Positions 6,319 to 12,995 of a DNA stretch of 19,578 bases are shown here, piece by piece (position 1 is the first letter of the stretch; the number at the start of each line of letters is the position of its first letter). This stretch comes from an uncultured Oscillospiraceae bacterium. GTDB taxonomy: Bacteria > Bacillota > Clostridia > Oscillospirales > Oscillospiraceae. The DNA is taken from NCBI GenBank assembly GCA_934569045.1, contig CAKTJX010000039.1, positions 1 through 19,578 of the forward strand, written 5' to 3'. Position numbers and translations under genes: made by a program. The notes beneath the pieces are model-generated. The model saw nothing but the letters and a program-made list of their open reading frames with translations, was not told the DNA's origin and searched no databases.

Positions 6319-7479
6319 GTGAAATCTCTGACGGCACGCTACAGCCTGACGCAGCTGACCTTCTGGGCAGGCGCTACCGGAACTGCCAGCTTCGCAACCA
6401 CTTTTCTGCTGAAATCCGGCCTTCCTTCCACTCTGGTTGGCTCGCTTTTGGCTGGCGCGGGGCTCCTGTCCTGTCTGACCCAGCCGTTGCTGGCAGGCCG
6501 GGCGGACCGGGCAAAAACCTTCCCCGTGCCCCGGATGATGGCGATTTTAAGCGCCGCGTGCTGTGTGTGCTGTCTGGGGCTTCTGGTCCCCGGGCTGCCG
6601 CCTCTGGCGCTGGGCCTTATCTACGGTCTGGGGCTGTGGTGCTCCGATGCCATGATGCCCCTGCTGAATGCCCTGTATGTTGGCTACAATCAGGGGGACT
6701 ACATCATCCAGTTCGGCATTGCCCGGTGCCTCGGCTCCGTGGCCTCGGCCCTGATTGCCCTGGTGCTGGGGCATGTGATCGCCGCCCTGGGGCTGCAGTG
6801 GATGCTGCTGCTCCTGCTGCTGTTCCGGGTGCTGTGCTTGATCCTGCTGGTGGGATATCCAAAGATTTCCGCGCCCCGCGGCGCACGGCCCCAGGATACC
6901 GGCTGCACCGTAGCCGCGTTCTTCTCCCGCTACAAGTGGTACTGTCTTTCTCTGCTGGGCATTCTGTTTCTCGGAATGTTCCACGCCATGAATGAGCATT
7001 ACCTCATTGCCATCGTTGCCCCCTTCGGTGGGGACAGCAGCCATGTGGGAACGGCCCTGTTCATCTCCTGCATTGCGGGAGCCTGTATGCTCCTGTTCGC
7101 TGACCCGGTGCACAAACGGCTGGGCACGGTACGGATGCTGAAAATCGCGGCCCTTTCTTTTCTGCTCAAAGCAATCCTATTCTATTTTGCCCCCAGCATT
7201 CCGGTGATTTACGGGCTGGAGCTGCTGCAAATGACCTCCTACGCGTTCCTGAATCCGGCGCAGATCTATTTCGCCGGAGAACGGGTTTCGCCCCAGGATA
7301 TGGTCAAGGGGCAGGCTTTTTCCACGGCTGCCTATTCCCTGGGCTGCTCTGCGGGGAACCTCTCCGGCGGGGTGCTGCTGGGCGCGGGACTGCACACCCT
7401 GCTGCTTGCCGGCATTGTCATGACCCTCACCGGTTCGGCTCTTCTCTTCCTGACCGCGGACAGACAGGATAGGATATAA
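6319..7479 (+). CDS. Major facilitator superfamily transporter (MFS_1-like / sugar or nucleoside symporter type)
   Basis: A 386-aa protein with about 12 hydrophobic segments and a central polar loop near residues 190-205, the usual MFS layout. The sequence resembles the LacY/nucleoside-symporter-like group, with a short loop motif GRADRAKTFPVPRMM between helices 2 and 3. The start is GTG at 6319 with AGCAGGTGG just upstream. An in-frame TTG at 6280 would add 13 mostly basic residues but has no ribosome binding site. A possible -10 TATACT (6288-6293) lies just before the gene but lacks a good -35, so it may have its own weak or activator-dependent promoter, fitting control by the AraC protein upstream. 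The substrate is not identifiable. The gene ends at a strong terminator. Confidence 0.87.
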   Translation: MKSLTARYSLTQLTFWAGATGTASFATTFLLKSGLPSTLVGSLLAGAGLLSCLTQPLLAGRADRAKTFPVPRMMAILSAACCVCCLGLLVPGLPPLALGLIYGLGLWCSDAMMPLLNALYVGYNQGDYIIQFGIARCLGSVASALIALVLGHVIAALGLQWMLLLLLLFRVLCLILLVGYPKISAPRGARPQDTGCTVAAFFSRYKWYCLSLLGILFLGMFHAMNEHYLIAIVAPFGGDSSHVGTALFISCIAGACMLLFADPVHKRLGTVRMLKIAALSFLLKAILFYFAPSIPVIYGLELLQMTSYAFLNPAQIYFAGERVSPQDMVKGQAFSTAAYSLGCSAGNLSGGVLLGAGLHTLLLAGIVMTLTGSALLFLTADRQDRI

Positions 7480-7487
7480 TGCACGAG

Positions 7488-7512
7488 GGGCTGCTGCGTT
7501 TTGCGGCAGCCC
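7488..7512. other. GC-rich hairpin between convergent genes
   Basis: GGGCTGCTGC (7488-7497) pairs with GCGGCAGCCC (7503-7512), with one G-T wobble and a 5-nt loop. It starts 8 nt after the MFS stop codon and has no T-tract on the plus strand (an A7 run follows). It may slow polymerase or protect 3' ends before the main terminator at 7522. Confidence 0.6.
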
Positions 7513-7545
7513 AAAAAAATTGGCACGCTGCGTTTGCAGCGTGCC
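7513..7545 (-). terminator. Intrinsic terminator for the transketolase operon (same hairpin, other strand)
   Basis: Read on the minus strand, the 10-bp perfect stem (7545-7522) is followed by AA and then seven T residues (7519-7513). It lies 24 nt past the end of the transketolase C-terminal subunit gene. The hairpin therefore serves both convergent operons. Confidence 0.9.
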
Positions 7546-7549
7546 TTTT
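7522..7549 (+). terminator. Intrinsic terminator for the antiporter/MFS unit
   Basis: GGCACGCTGC (7522-7531) pairs perfectly with GCAGCGTGCC (7536-7545) around a GTTT loop, followed by TTTT (7546-7549). It closes the plus-strand unit that began at 3079. Confidence 0.92.
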
Positions 7550-7568
7550 GTATTGGGAGCGCAGGGGA

Positions 7569-8516
7569 TTATGCCTGCATCATTTCCTTGGCGACTTCCT
7601 CGATGTGCTCCGCGCTGAGGCCGAACTGTTTCAGCAGGGCCACGGCGGGGCCGGAATGGCCGAAGACATCGTTGACGCCGATGCGGCGCATGGGGGTGGG
7701 GCACTTCTCGCTCAGCAGCGCGGCCACGGCCTCGCCCAGGCCGCCGATGATGTTGTGCTCCTCGCAGGTAATGACCTTGCCGCACTCTCTGGCAGCCTTC
7801 AGCACCAGTGCCTCGTCCAGGGGCTTGATGGTGCACAGGTTGATAACCCGGGCGTGAATGCCCTGATTTTCCAGACTCTTGGCGGCGACCAGGGCCTCGT
7901 TGACCATCAGGCCGGTGGCCAGAATGGCAATGTCACTGCCCTCGGTCAGCTGCTCGCCCTTGCCGATCTGAAAGTTGAAATGCTCCGGGTCGTGGAAAAC
8001 AGGCACCGCCAGGCGGCCAAAGCGCAGGTAGACCGGTCCCTTATAGGCATAGGCGGCCTTCACGGCGGCCTTGGCCTCTACATCATCACTGGGGCACAGA
8101 ACCACCATGCCAGGGATGGTGCGCATCAGGGCGAAATCCTCACAGCACTGGTGGCTGGCGCCGTCCTCGCCCACGGAGATACCACCATGGGAAGCGGCGA
8201 TTTTTACATTCAGGTGGGGGTAGCCCACGGAGTTGCGGATCTGCTCATAGGCACGGCCCGCGGCGAACATGGCAAAGCTGCTGGCAAAGGGAACCAGGCC
8301 CATGGTGGACAGGCCTGCGGCCACGCCCACCATATTGCTCTCCGCAATGCCGCAGTTGAAGTGCCGGTCGGGGAAAGCTTTCTTAAAGGTGCCGGTCTTG
8401 GTGGCACCAGCCAGGTCCGCGTCCAGGACAACCAGATCGTCCGCGCCGTTCTGAGCCAGCTCTACCAGGGCATTGCCATAGCTGTCCCGGGTGGCGATTT
8501 TCTTCAATTCGCTCAT
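7569..8516 (-). CDS. Transketolase, C-terminal subunit
   Basis: A 315-aa protein holding the pyrimidine-binding and C-terminal domains of a split transketolase, the pentose phosphate enzyme that moves two-carbon ketol units between sugar phosphates. The catalytic glutamate that activates thiamine diphosphate is in CGIAESNMVGVAAGLS (Glu59). HGGISVGEDGASHQ (110-123) is the typical phosphate/cofactor loop, and GHSG near the C-terminus is conserved. Its ATG overlaps the TGA of the N-terminal subunit gene by 4 nt, so the two are translationally coupled. Split transketolases of about 280 + 315 aa are common in Clostridia and archaea. In anaerobes they often supply pentoses and erythrose 4-phosphate in place of the oxidative branch. 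A DXS-like or related thiamine enzyme is less likely, given the GEDGASHQ motif and the partner gene. Confidence 0.93.
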   Translation of the reverse strand: MSELKKIATRDSYGNALVELAQNGADDLVVLDADLAGATKTGTFKKAFPDRHFNCGIAESNMVGVAAGLSTMGLVPFASSFAMFAAGRAYEQIRNSVGYPHLNVKIAASHGGISVGEDGASHQCCEDFALMRTIPGMVVLCPSDDVEAKAAVKAAYAYKGPVYLRFGRLAVPVFHDPEHFNFQIGKGEQLTEGSDIAILATGLMVNEALVAAKSLENQGIHARVINLCTIKPLDEALVLKAARECGKVITCEEHNIIGGLGEAVAALLSEKCPTPMRRIGVNDVFGHSGPAVALLKQFGLSAEHIEEVAKEMMQA

Positions 8517-9361
8517 TTTGCTGCCTCCAGTTCTGCCATGGCGGCGTTCAGCTCGTCCATAGCCTGTTTGTATTCCGCATCGTTGGGTGCCTTGCCGTGC
8601 CAGCCCGCCTGGTCCTCCATGAAGCTGACGCCCTTGCCCTTAGTGGTGTGCATCAGGATGCAGGTGGGCTTGTCATGGCAGGCGTGGAAGGCGGCAAAAG
8701 CCTGCTCAATCTGCCCGAAATCGTGGCCGTCAATGGACACGGTGTTAAAGCCAAAGGCCTTGGCCTTCTCGTCTACGGGGGCAGTGTTCATCACGTCTTT
8801 GGTACGTCCATCGATCTGTAACCCGTTCAGGTCCACGATCATGCAGAAGTTGTCCAGGTGGTAGTGGGCGGCGAACAGCATGGCCTCCCACACCTCGCCC
8901 TCGGCGATCTCACCGTCACCCAGCAGGGTATAGACATTGATGTCCTTGTCCAGATACTTTGCCCCCTTGGCCATGCCGGCGGCGGCGGAAATGCCCTGGC
9001 CCAGAGAGCCCGTGGACATATCCACACCGGGAACCGTATTCATATTGGGGTGGCCCTGGAGGTAGCTGTCGATATGCCGCAGAGTGGGCAGATCCTCCAC
9101 AGGAAAGAAGCCCCGATAGGCCAGCGCGGCATACAGCCCCGGCGCGGTGTGGCCCTTGGACAGCACGAAGCGGTCCCGGTCCGCCTTTTTGGGCTCCTTG
9201 GGATCGATCCGCAGCTCCCGATTGTAAAGATAGGTAAACATCTCCGCGGCGGACAGACTTCCGCCGGGGTGGCCGGACTTGGCGCCGTGGGTGGCTTCAA
9301 TAATCCCCATGCGCACCTGACAGGCCTTTTTCTTTAGGTCAAGTTCCATTTCCTCTGTCAA
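8513..9361 (-). CDS. Transketolase, N-terminal (thiamine diphosphate-binding) subunit
   Basis: A 282-aa protein with the pyrophosphate-binding domain of transketolase. Visible motifs are GAKSGHPGGSLSAAE (26-40), SKGHTAPGLYAALA (68-81), STGSLGQGISAAAGMA (116-131), and the thiamine diphosphate/Mg2+ motif from GDGEIAEGE (148-156) to Asn179 in DLNGLQIDG. The start is TTG at 9361, chosen because GGAAGGTG sits upstream at a sensible distance. The next in-frame ATG (9349) would leave AGAGGA too close to the start codon. It overlaps the C-terminal subunit gene by 4 nt. An extended -10 promoter lies about 65 nt upstream, and a bidirectional terminator closes the operon. Confidence 0.93.
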   Translation of the reverse strand: MTEEMELDLKKKACQVRMGIIEATHGAKSGHPGGSLSAAEMFTYLYNRELRIDPKEPKKADRDRFVLSKGHTAPGLYAALAYRGFFPVEDLPTLRHIDSYLQGHPNMNTVPGVDMSTGSLGQGISAAAGMAKGAKYLDKDINVYTLLGDGEIAEGEVWEAMLFAAHYHLDNFCMIVDLNGLQIDGRTKDVMNTAPVDEKAKAFGFNTVSIDGHDFGQIEQAFAAFHACHDKPTCILMHTTKGKGVSFMEDQAGWHGKAPNDAEYKQAMDELNAAMAELEAAK

Positions 9362-9424
9362 AAAAATGCACCTTCCATCCCTTTTTTCATTTTCACCCGC
9401 AGCACCGCTGCTGATACTTACAAA

Positions 9425-9433
9425 ATTATATCA
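9425..9433 (-). promoter_or_regulatory. Extended -10 promoter for the transketolase operon
   Basis: On the minus strand TGATATAAT (complement of 9425-9433) gives a perfect -10 with the TGn extension. No good -35 is found 16-18 bp upstream, which the extended -10 can compensate for. The leader that follows contains a small CAGCA/TGCTG hairpin (around 9401-9415). Confidence 0.6.
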
Positions 9434-9559
9434 TATTTTTTCCGCTTCCGCTACCGGGAATTGAAAAATTCAAAATTTTCTCTCATTTTTATAAATCTCC
9501 CGGAAGAAAATCGAAAAAATCGTGACATTGAACACGGGCACACAGTTCTGCATACAGAA

Positions 9560-9582
9560 AGGGCACGCTGCCCGCGTGCCCT
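9560..9582 (-). terminator. Probable terminator of the CooC/Hgd/ACS-like operon
   Basis: AGGGCACGC (9560-9568) pairs perfectly with GCGTGCCCT (9574-9582) around a 5-nt loop. On the minus strand the stem is followed by TTCTGTATG, a weak T-tract. A second small hairpin, TTCTG/CAGAA (9546-9559), follows at once. It sits 119 nt past the last gene of the minus operon and before the transketolase promoter. Confidence 0.45.
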
Positions 9583-9596
9583 TCACAATTCAATTC

Positions 9597-9718
9597 GTCC
9601 CGAAGGGACACCATATCCGCCCGGAACGGGCGATTTCGTCCAGTCACAGACCGGATTTCACCTGTTGAACGACAGATTTCACCCAGCCGCAGGCTGGATT
9701 TCACTGGGGCGAAGCCCC
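9597..9718. repeat. Array of six small hairpins with conserved ATTTCAC-type linkers
   Basis: Six consecutive stem-loops are visible: GTCCC-GAA-GGGAC (9597-9609), CGCCCG-GAA-CGGGCG (9618-9632), TCCAGTC-ACA-GACCGGA with one mismatch (9639-9655), CTGTT-GAAC-GACAG (9662-9675), CCAGCC-GCA-GGCTGG (9683-9697) and GGGGC-GAA-GCCCC (9706-9718). Stem sequences differ from unit to unit, while loops are mostly 3 nt and linkers are nearly the same (ATTTCG, TTTCAC, ATTTCAC, ATTTCACT), giving a period of about 22 nt. The last unit lies inside the end of the ACS-like gene. The rest of the 339-bp gap between that gene and transketolase holds only the hairpins at 9546-9582 and the transketolase promoter; I see no further gene there. 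Confidence 0.8.
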
Positions 9719-10417
9719 AAAATGCAGCTGCCGAATCCCCTCCACCTCGTCGCAGACCTTTTTCAGGCTGCACACGTTGCAGTCCGTCATGGAGGCGGTC
9801 ATGGCGTGGTCGATGGCGGCGGTAATCTCTTTGTCACGGCGGACGGTTTCCGCCAGCAACGCGAAGGGGAACGCGGGCTCCGTAATGTAGATGAGGCGAA
9901 CGGCGAGAATCTGCGGATTCTCATGGTAGCTCTCCAGCATCCGGCTGCCCACCCGGGAAAAGTTCAGTCCCTCGGCCAGGGCAGCCCGGCTGATTCGGGC
10001 GGATTCCCGGTTCTGGATGGCGGAAATCCGGGTCATAAACCCCTCCGGGTTCACATGGTAGCGCACAAAATCGATTTTCTTGATGGCCTGATACAGGGCA
10101 CTCCCCTGGTCCGGCAGGCCCTCCTTCACGGCGGCCACGGTAAGCCGGGCATAGGGGAGATTCCCCCGGATTTCCGGCAGGTCCGGGCCGCAGAGCAGGA
10201 TTTCGTCCTCCGAAAAACGGCTGCCGCCTGCGGTAACGGCGGTAGCGCCCAGGGCACTCTGGCCCTCCGCCCCCAGCTCAAAGGCCATGTCGCTGCGCAG
10301 CACCATGTTCCGGCTGCCGGAGTCCTTCCAGCCGGGACGGGCCACGGGAAGCTGCCGCACCGGGAAGGGGGCGAGCAGCGCCCCCCAGGTATCGATGATT
10401 TCCTCGTAGAGCTTCAT
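9701..10417 (-). CDS. Truncated acetyl-CoA synthase (AcsB/CdhC)-like iron-sulfur protein
   Basis: A 238-aa protein whose pattern follows the middle/A-cluster-entry region of acetyl-CoA synthase: an FELG segment (46-49), LCGPDLPEIRGNLPYARLTV (75-94, compare the V-I-G-P-D-I-D-E-V segment of AcsB), a helix region ending RISRAALAEGLNFSRVGSRM (141-160), VRLIYITE (173-180) and a Cys cluster CNVCSLKKVC (213-222, C-x2-C-x5-C) where AcsB has its first A-cluster cysteines. The later A-cluster cysteines and the rest of the roughly 700-aa ACS are absent, so it cannot be a complete synthase. The C-terminal FGASPQ and the stop come from the hairpin repeat array. The ATG lies 1 nt after the stop of the 53-aa gene, so it is translationally coupled. 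Role unknown; a cluster carrier or assembly partner is possible. The match was made from memory, without an alignment. Confidence 0.6.
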   Translation of the reverse strand: MKLYEEIIDTWGALLAPFPVRQLPVARPGWKDSGSRNMVLRSDMAFELGAEGQSALGATAVTAGGSRFSEDEILLCGPDLPEIRGNLPYARLTVAAVKEGLPDQGSALYQAIKKIDFVRYHVNPEGFMTRISAIQNRESARISRAALAEGLNFSRVGSRMLESYHENPQILAVRLIYITEPAFPFALLAETVRRDKEITAAIDHAMTASMTDCNVCSLKKVCDEVEGIRQLHFGASPQ

Positions 10418-10418
10418 C

Positions 10419-10580
10419 TTACAGGTGCCGGTCCCGCTTGATCTTGTCGTAGTGCTTCAAAAACAGGGGCTCCAGCGCCGCGGTAAGCTTCATATCCAGG
10501 TTGAAGAAGTAGACCAGGAAGCTCAATACGAACAGCACCGCAATGACAATAATCACAATGCCCAGAATTTTCAGAATCAT
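10419..10580 (-). CDS. Small single-pass membrane protein (53 aa), unknown
   Basis: Starts MILKILGIVIIVIAVLF and continues with one strongly hydrophobic helix (about residues 2-27), then a basic cytoplasmic-looking tail ending HYDKIKRDRHL. A GAGGAGGA ribosome binding site lies just upstream of the ATG. The stop is 1 nt before the ATG of the ACS-like gene, and the start is 13 nt after the stop of the HgdC-type gene. The tight spacing and good ribosome binding site make it a real gene despite its size. It could tether the operon's soluble proteins to the membrane (inference). I do not recognise a family. Confidence 0.75.
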   Translation of the reverse strand: MILKILGIVIIVIAVLFVLSFLVYFFNLDMKLTAALEPLFLKHYDKIKRDRHL

Positions 10581-10593
10581 GTCCGTGTCCTCC

Positions 10594-11391
10594 TCAGCCC
10601 TGAGCCATACCCTTTTGACGGGCGAATTCCGCCGCGCCGATGGCGCCGATCAGCTGGGGGTCTACCGGCAGATCGATGACCTTCAGCTTCAGCACCTTCT
10701 CGATGGCCTGCTTCAGGCCGTCGTTCTTGGCGCAGCCGCCGGTGAGGGTGATCTTGTCCACCGCGCCGGCCTTTTTCGCCATGACAAAGCACCGCTTGGC
10801 CACAGACAGCTCGATGCCCGCGGCGATCTCGTCCATGGGCTTTCCCTCGCCCACCAGGCTGATGACCTCGGACTCGGCAAAAACGGTGCACTGGGCCGTA
10901 ATGGGAATGACGTTTTTCGCCTTCAGGGACAGCCTGGAGAACTCGGTCAAATCCATTTCAAAGGCCTTGGCCATGGCCTCAAAAAACCGACCCGTTCCCG
11001 CGGCGCACTTGTCGTTCATGGCAAAATTCAGCACCGTGCCGTCAGTATCCACGGCGATGCCCTTTACGTCCTGGCCGCCGATATCGATGATGGCCCGGAC
11101 GCTGGGGTCCACCACATGGACACCCATGGCGTGGCAGCTGATCTCCGAGATATTCTCGTCCGCCGCGGGCACCTTATTCCGGCCGTAGCCGGTGCCCACC
11201 AGGTAGCTTAAGTCCCGGTAGGAGTCCAGCTCCTTTACCTGGGCCGCCGCCTGGTTCAGCGCGTCCTCACAGCTCAGCACCGAGTTAATCCGGCTGCGGA
11301 GGGTCACATCCGCCACCATCTTCCCGGTTTCGTCCAGGATGACGCATTTGGTATAGGTACTGCCGGAATCGCATCCGCCAAAATATCGCAT
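10594..11391 (-). CDS. HgdC-type ATPase: activator of 2-hydroxyacyl-CoA dehydratase-family enzymes
   Basis: A 265-aa member of the BcrAD/BadFG (HgdC, acetate-and-sugar-kinase fold) ATPase family. These homodimers carry one [4Fe-4S] cluster at the subunit interface and use ATP hydrolysis to push a single low-potential electron into a partner protein. The ATP-binding GGCDSGSTYTK (5-15), GTGYGR (66-71) and IDIGGQDVK (102-110) are present. The two cluster cysteines are in NDKCAAGTGRFFE (Cys129) and AQCTVFAESEVIS (Cys168), and TGGCAKNDGL (217-226) closes the nucleotide site. The start is the ATG at 11391 with an AGGAG site. An upstream in-frame extension lacks a ribosome binding site. It lies 41 nt after the HgdA-like gene. 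The partners are presumably the two upstream Hgd-like proteins. Length and motifs are typical. Confidence 0.93.
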   Translation of the reverse strand: MRYFGGCDSGSTYTKCVILDETGKMVADVTLRSRINSVLSCEDALNQAAAQVKELDSYRDLSYLVGTGYGRNKVPAADENISEISCHAMGVHVVDPSVRAIIDIGGQDVKGIAVDTDGTVLNFAMNDKCAAGTGRFFEAMAKAFEMDLTEFSRLSLKAKNVIPITAQCTVFAESEVISLVGEGKPMDEIAAGIELSVAKRCFVMAKKAGAVDKITLTGGCAKNDGLKQAIEKVLKLKVIDLPVDPQLIGAIGAAEFARQKGMAQG

Positions 11392-11432
11392 AATATTTAT
11401 CTCCTTTTCATTAAATCGCTGCCTTCCCCATC

Positions 11433-12995
11433 TTACCACGAATTCTCGTCGTGGAGAACCTCCAATGTGGGGTCGATGGGCTCCTCGCGCATGACGCTGC
11501 GCATGTAGCGGTTGACCTGATCCCGGACGCCCTGGCGGGAGACCACTCTGGGATCAAACAGGTCGTGGGTGACCCAGACCAGATGGATGCCCAGCTGGCG
11601 GGCCTTCTCCTCAAACTGGCCGTGCATGCCGTCCAGGGCCTTGCAGCTCATGTGCTCCCAGAGGATGACCATATCCGCGTTGAACTCCTGGCAGAACTCC
11701 CACAGCTCGTCCAGCAGAACCTTGTAGCCGCCGTGGGTCCGGTTGCGCATGATCATGTTCTCCGTCAGCCAGGCCATGTCGTAGATGGCCTGCTCCCGGT
11801 TCTCCGGGGTGTCCTCCTCGGCCAGAACCTTGGTGGAGACCATGCTCAGCATATCCGTCAGCGGCACGATGCCCCAGCAGTTCAGCAGCCACAGCAGGAA
11901 GTCCATATAGTAGTGGGACTGGACGCCCCAGACAATGGCCCGATGGCGGTATTCCTTGGCCATACGCTTTTTCTTGGCGTAGGCCTGCTCCGCCAGCTGG
12001 GAAATTTTCCGGTCCGCCTCCACAAATTCCGGCACCTTGCCGCAGATGGCCATATAGTTGGTCTCCGTGTACAGTGCAAGATTGGAGCCGAAGACCTGGG
12101 GATAGTCGGTCTTATTCATGTCCAGCCATTCCTGGCGGTACTTTGTGGAGATATTCACCCGCTTGGCGCACTCGAAGTAGTACTTCCAGTCCCATTTCTC
12201 GCCGGTGTGCTCCTCGATAAAGGCGATGGCATTTCGGATTTCCTGGGCGGCATACTCCTGGACGTCCTCTTCCCGGTGCCGCAGGGGGGCCGCCAGCTGG
12301 AAGCAGGGGATGCCGTCCTCCAACTCCAAGCGCTTGGAGATAACCCCGTTGCCCATCAGGGAACCGTCACAGGTGGTGTTGCACTGGATGGCGCAGGCGC
12401 CTAAGATTGGGGCGTCATCGTCAATGGACACGCCGGATTCCGCCTCCGGCATGGGGCACACATCGCCCGCCAGACCGAATTCCTGGGCCACATCAATATA
12501 ATGCAGGGCGGCGTTCTGGTTCAAAAGAACGGAAACATAGGTAGAGGGGGTTTCCCGGCTCAGGCCCTTCAGGGTGGGGAAGCCCATCATCACCGCCGTC
12601 ATCTCGTTTTCGTCCACCAGCACCACCTTTTTGGAGAACTCGGTGTCGTTGCCGATGCGGCGGTCTCCCCGGAACAGGTTGTCCAGAAGCTTGGCCACAT
12701 CTTTTACAACCAGGTCCTGCTCCGTATGGCAGATGCGCAGGTACTCCTCCCGGAGGCCCTGGGTGTGCCGGTCCACCATCATGGGTACGGCCAGATAGTT
12801 GGCCATCCAGCGATAGCGCAGCATGGCCTTCAGATTCCGGGGCTTGAGGATGAAGCCCGCCAGGGTGCCCATGATGCCCAGCCAGCACTTGTAGTCATAC
12901 ATGGTGTCCTTCAGGCCCCGCCACTCCCGGCGGGAGCGGACCTTGTTGGTGGTATAAAAATCGCCCAGGCGGTCAGCTCCGATTTCTTTCGCCAT
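11433..12995 (-). CDS. 2-hydroxyacyl-CoA dehydratase-family (HgdA-like) iron-sulfur protein, large subunit
   Basis: A 520-aa protein of the HgdAB/FldBC/BcrBC family, whose members bind Fe-S clusters with a few conserved cysteines and receive electrons from HgdC-type ATPases. Candidate ligands are Cys180 (DVCPMPEAESG), Cys201/205/209 (GACAIQCNTTCDGS) and Cys451 (WEHMSCKALDG, matching the late K-F-C-D-P position of the family). It is longer than typical dehydratase subunits (about 380-480 aa), with a basic N-terminal ~70 residues. The start is ATG at 12995: the upstream GTG (13004) lies inside the GGGAGGTG ribosome binding site. It overlaps the preceding gene by 23 nt. No CoA-ester pathway genes (CoA transferase, dehydrogenase) are nearby, so the substrate may not be a 2-hydroxyacyl-CoA. 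Confidence 0.8.
   Translation of the reverse strand: MAKEIGADRLGDFYTTNKVRSRREWRGLKDTMYDYKCWLGIMGTLAGFILKPRNLKAMLRYRWMANYLAVPMMVDRHTQGLREEYLRICHTEQDLVVKDVAKLLDNLFRGDRRIGNDTEFSKKVVLVDENEMTAVMMGFPTLKGLSRETPSTYVSVLLNQNAALHYIDVAQEFGLAGDVCPMPEAESGVSIDDDAPILGACAIQCNTTCDGSLMGNGVISKRLELEDGIPCFQLAAPLRHREEDVQEYAAQEIRNAIAFIEEHTGEKWDWKYYFECAKRVNISTKYRQEWLDMNKTDYPQVFGSNLALYTETNYMAICGKVPEFVEADRKISQLAEQAYAKKKRMAKEYRHRAIVWGVQSHYYMDFLLWLLNCWGIVPLTDMLSMVSTKVLAEEDTPENREQAIYDMAWLTENMIMRNRTHGGYKVLLDELWEFCQEFNADMVILWEHMSCKALDGMHGQFEEKARQLGIHLVWVTHDLFDPRVVSRQGVRDQVNRYMRSVMREEPIDPTLEVLHDENSW

Noticed and set aside
7479..8864. A 461-aa plus-strand open frame across the transketolase genes
   Set aside because: The minus-strand frames show clear transketolase motifs and a proper operon overlap. 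The plus frame has no ribosome binding site and no recognisable domain.
9597..9718. CRISPR array
   Set aside because: Units are about 22 nt, the stems vary and the linkers are conserved, there are no 25-40 nt unique spacers, and no cas genes are nearby.
9701..10417. Calling this gene a functional acetyl-CoA synthase or CODH subunit
   Set aside because: Only part of the ACS core and three clustered cysteines are present. The other A-cluster ligands and about two thirds of the enzyme are missing.
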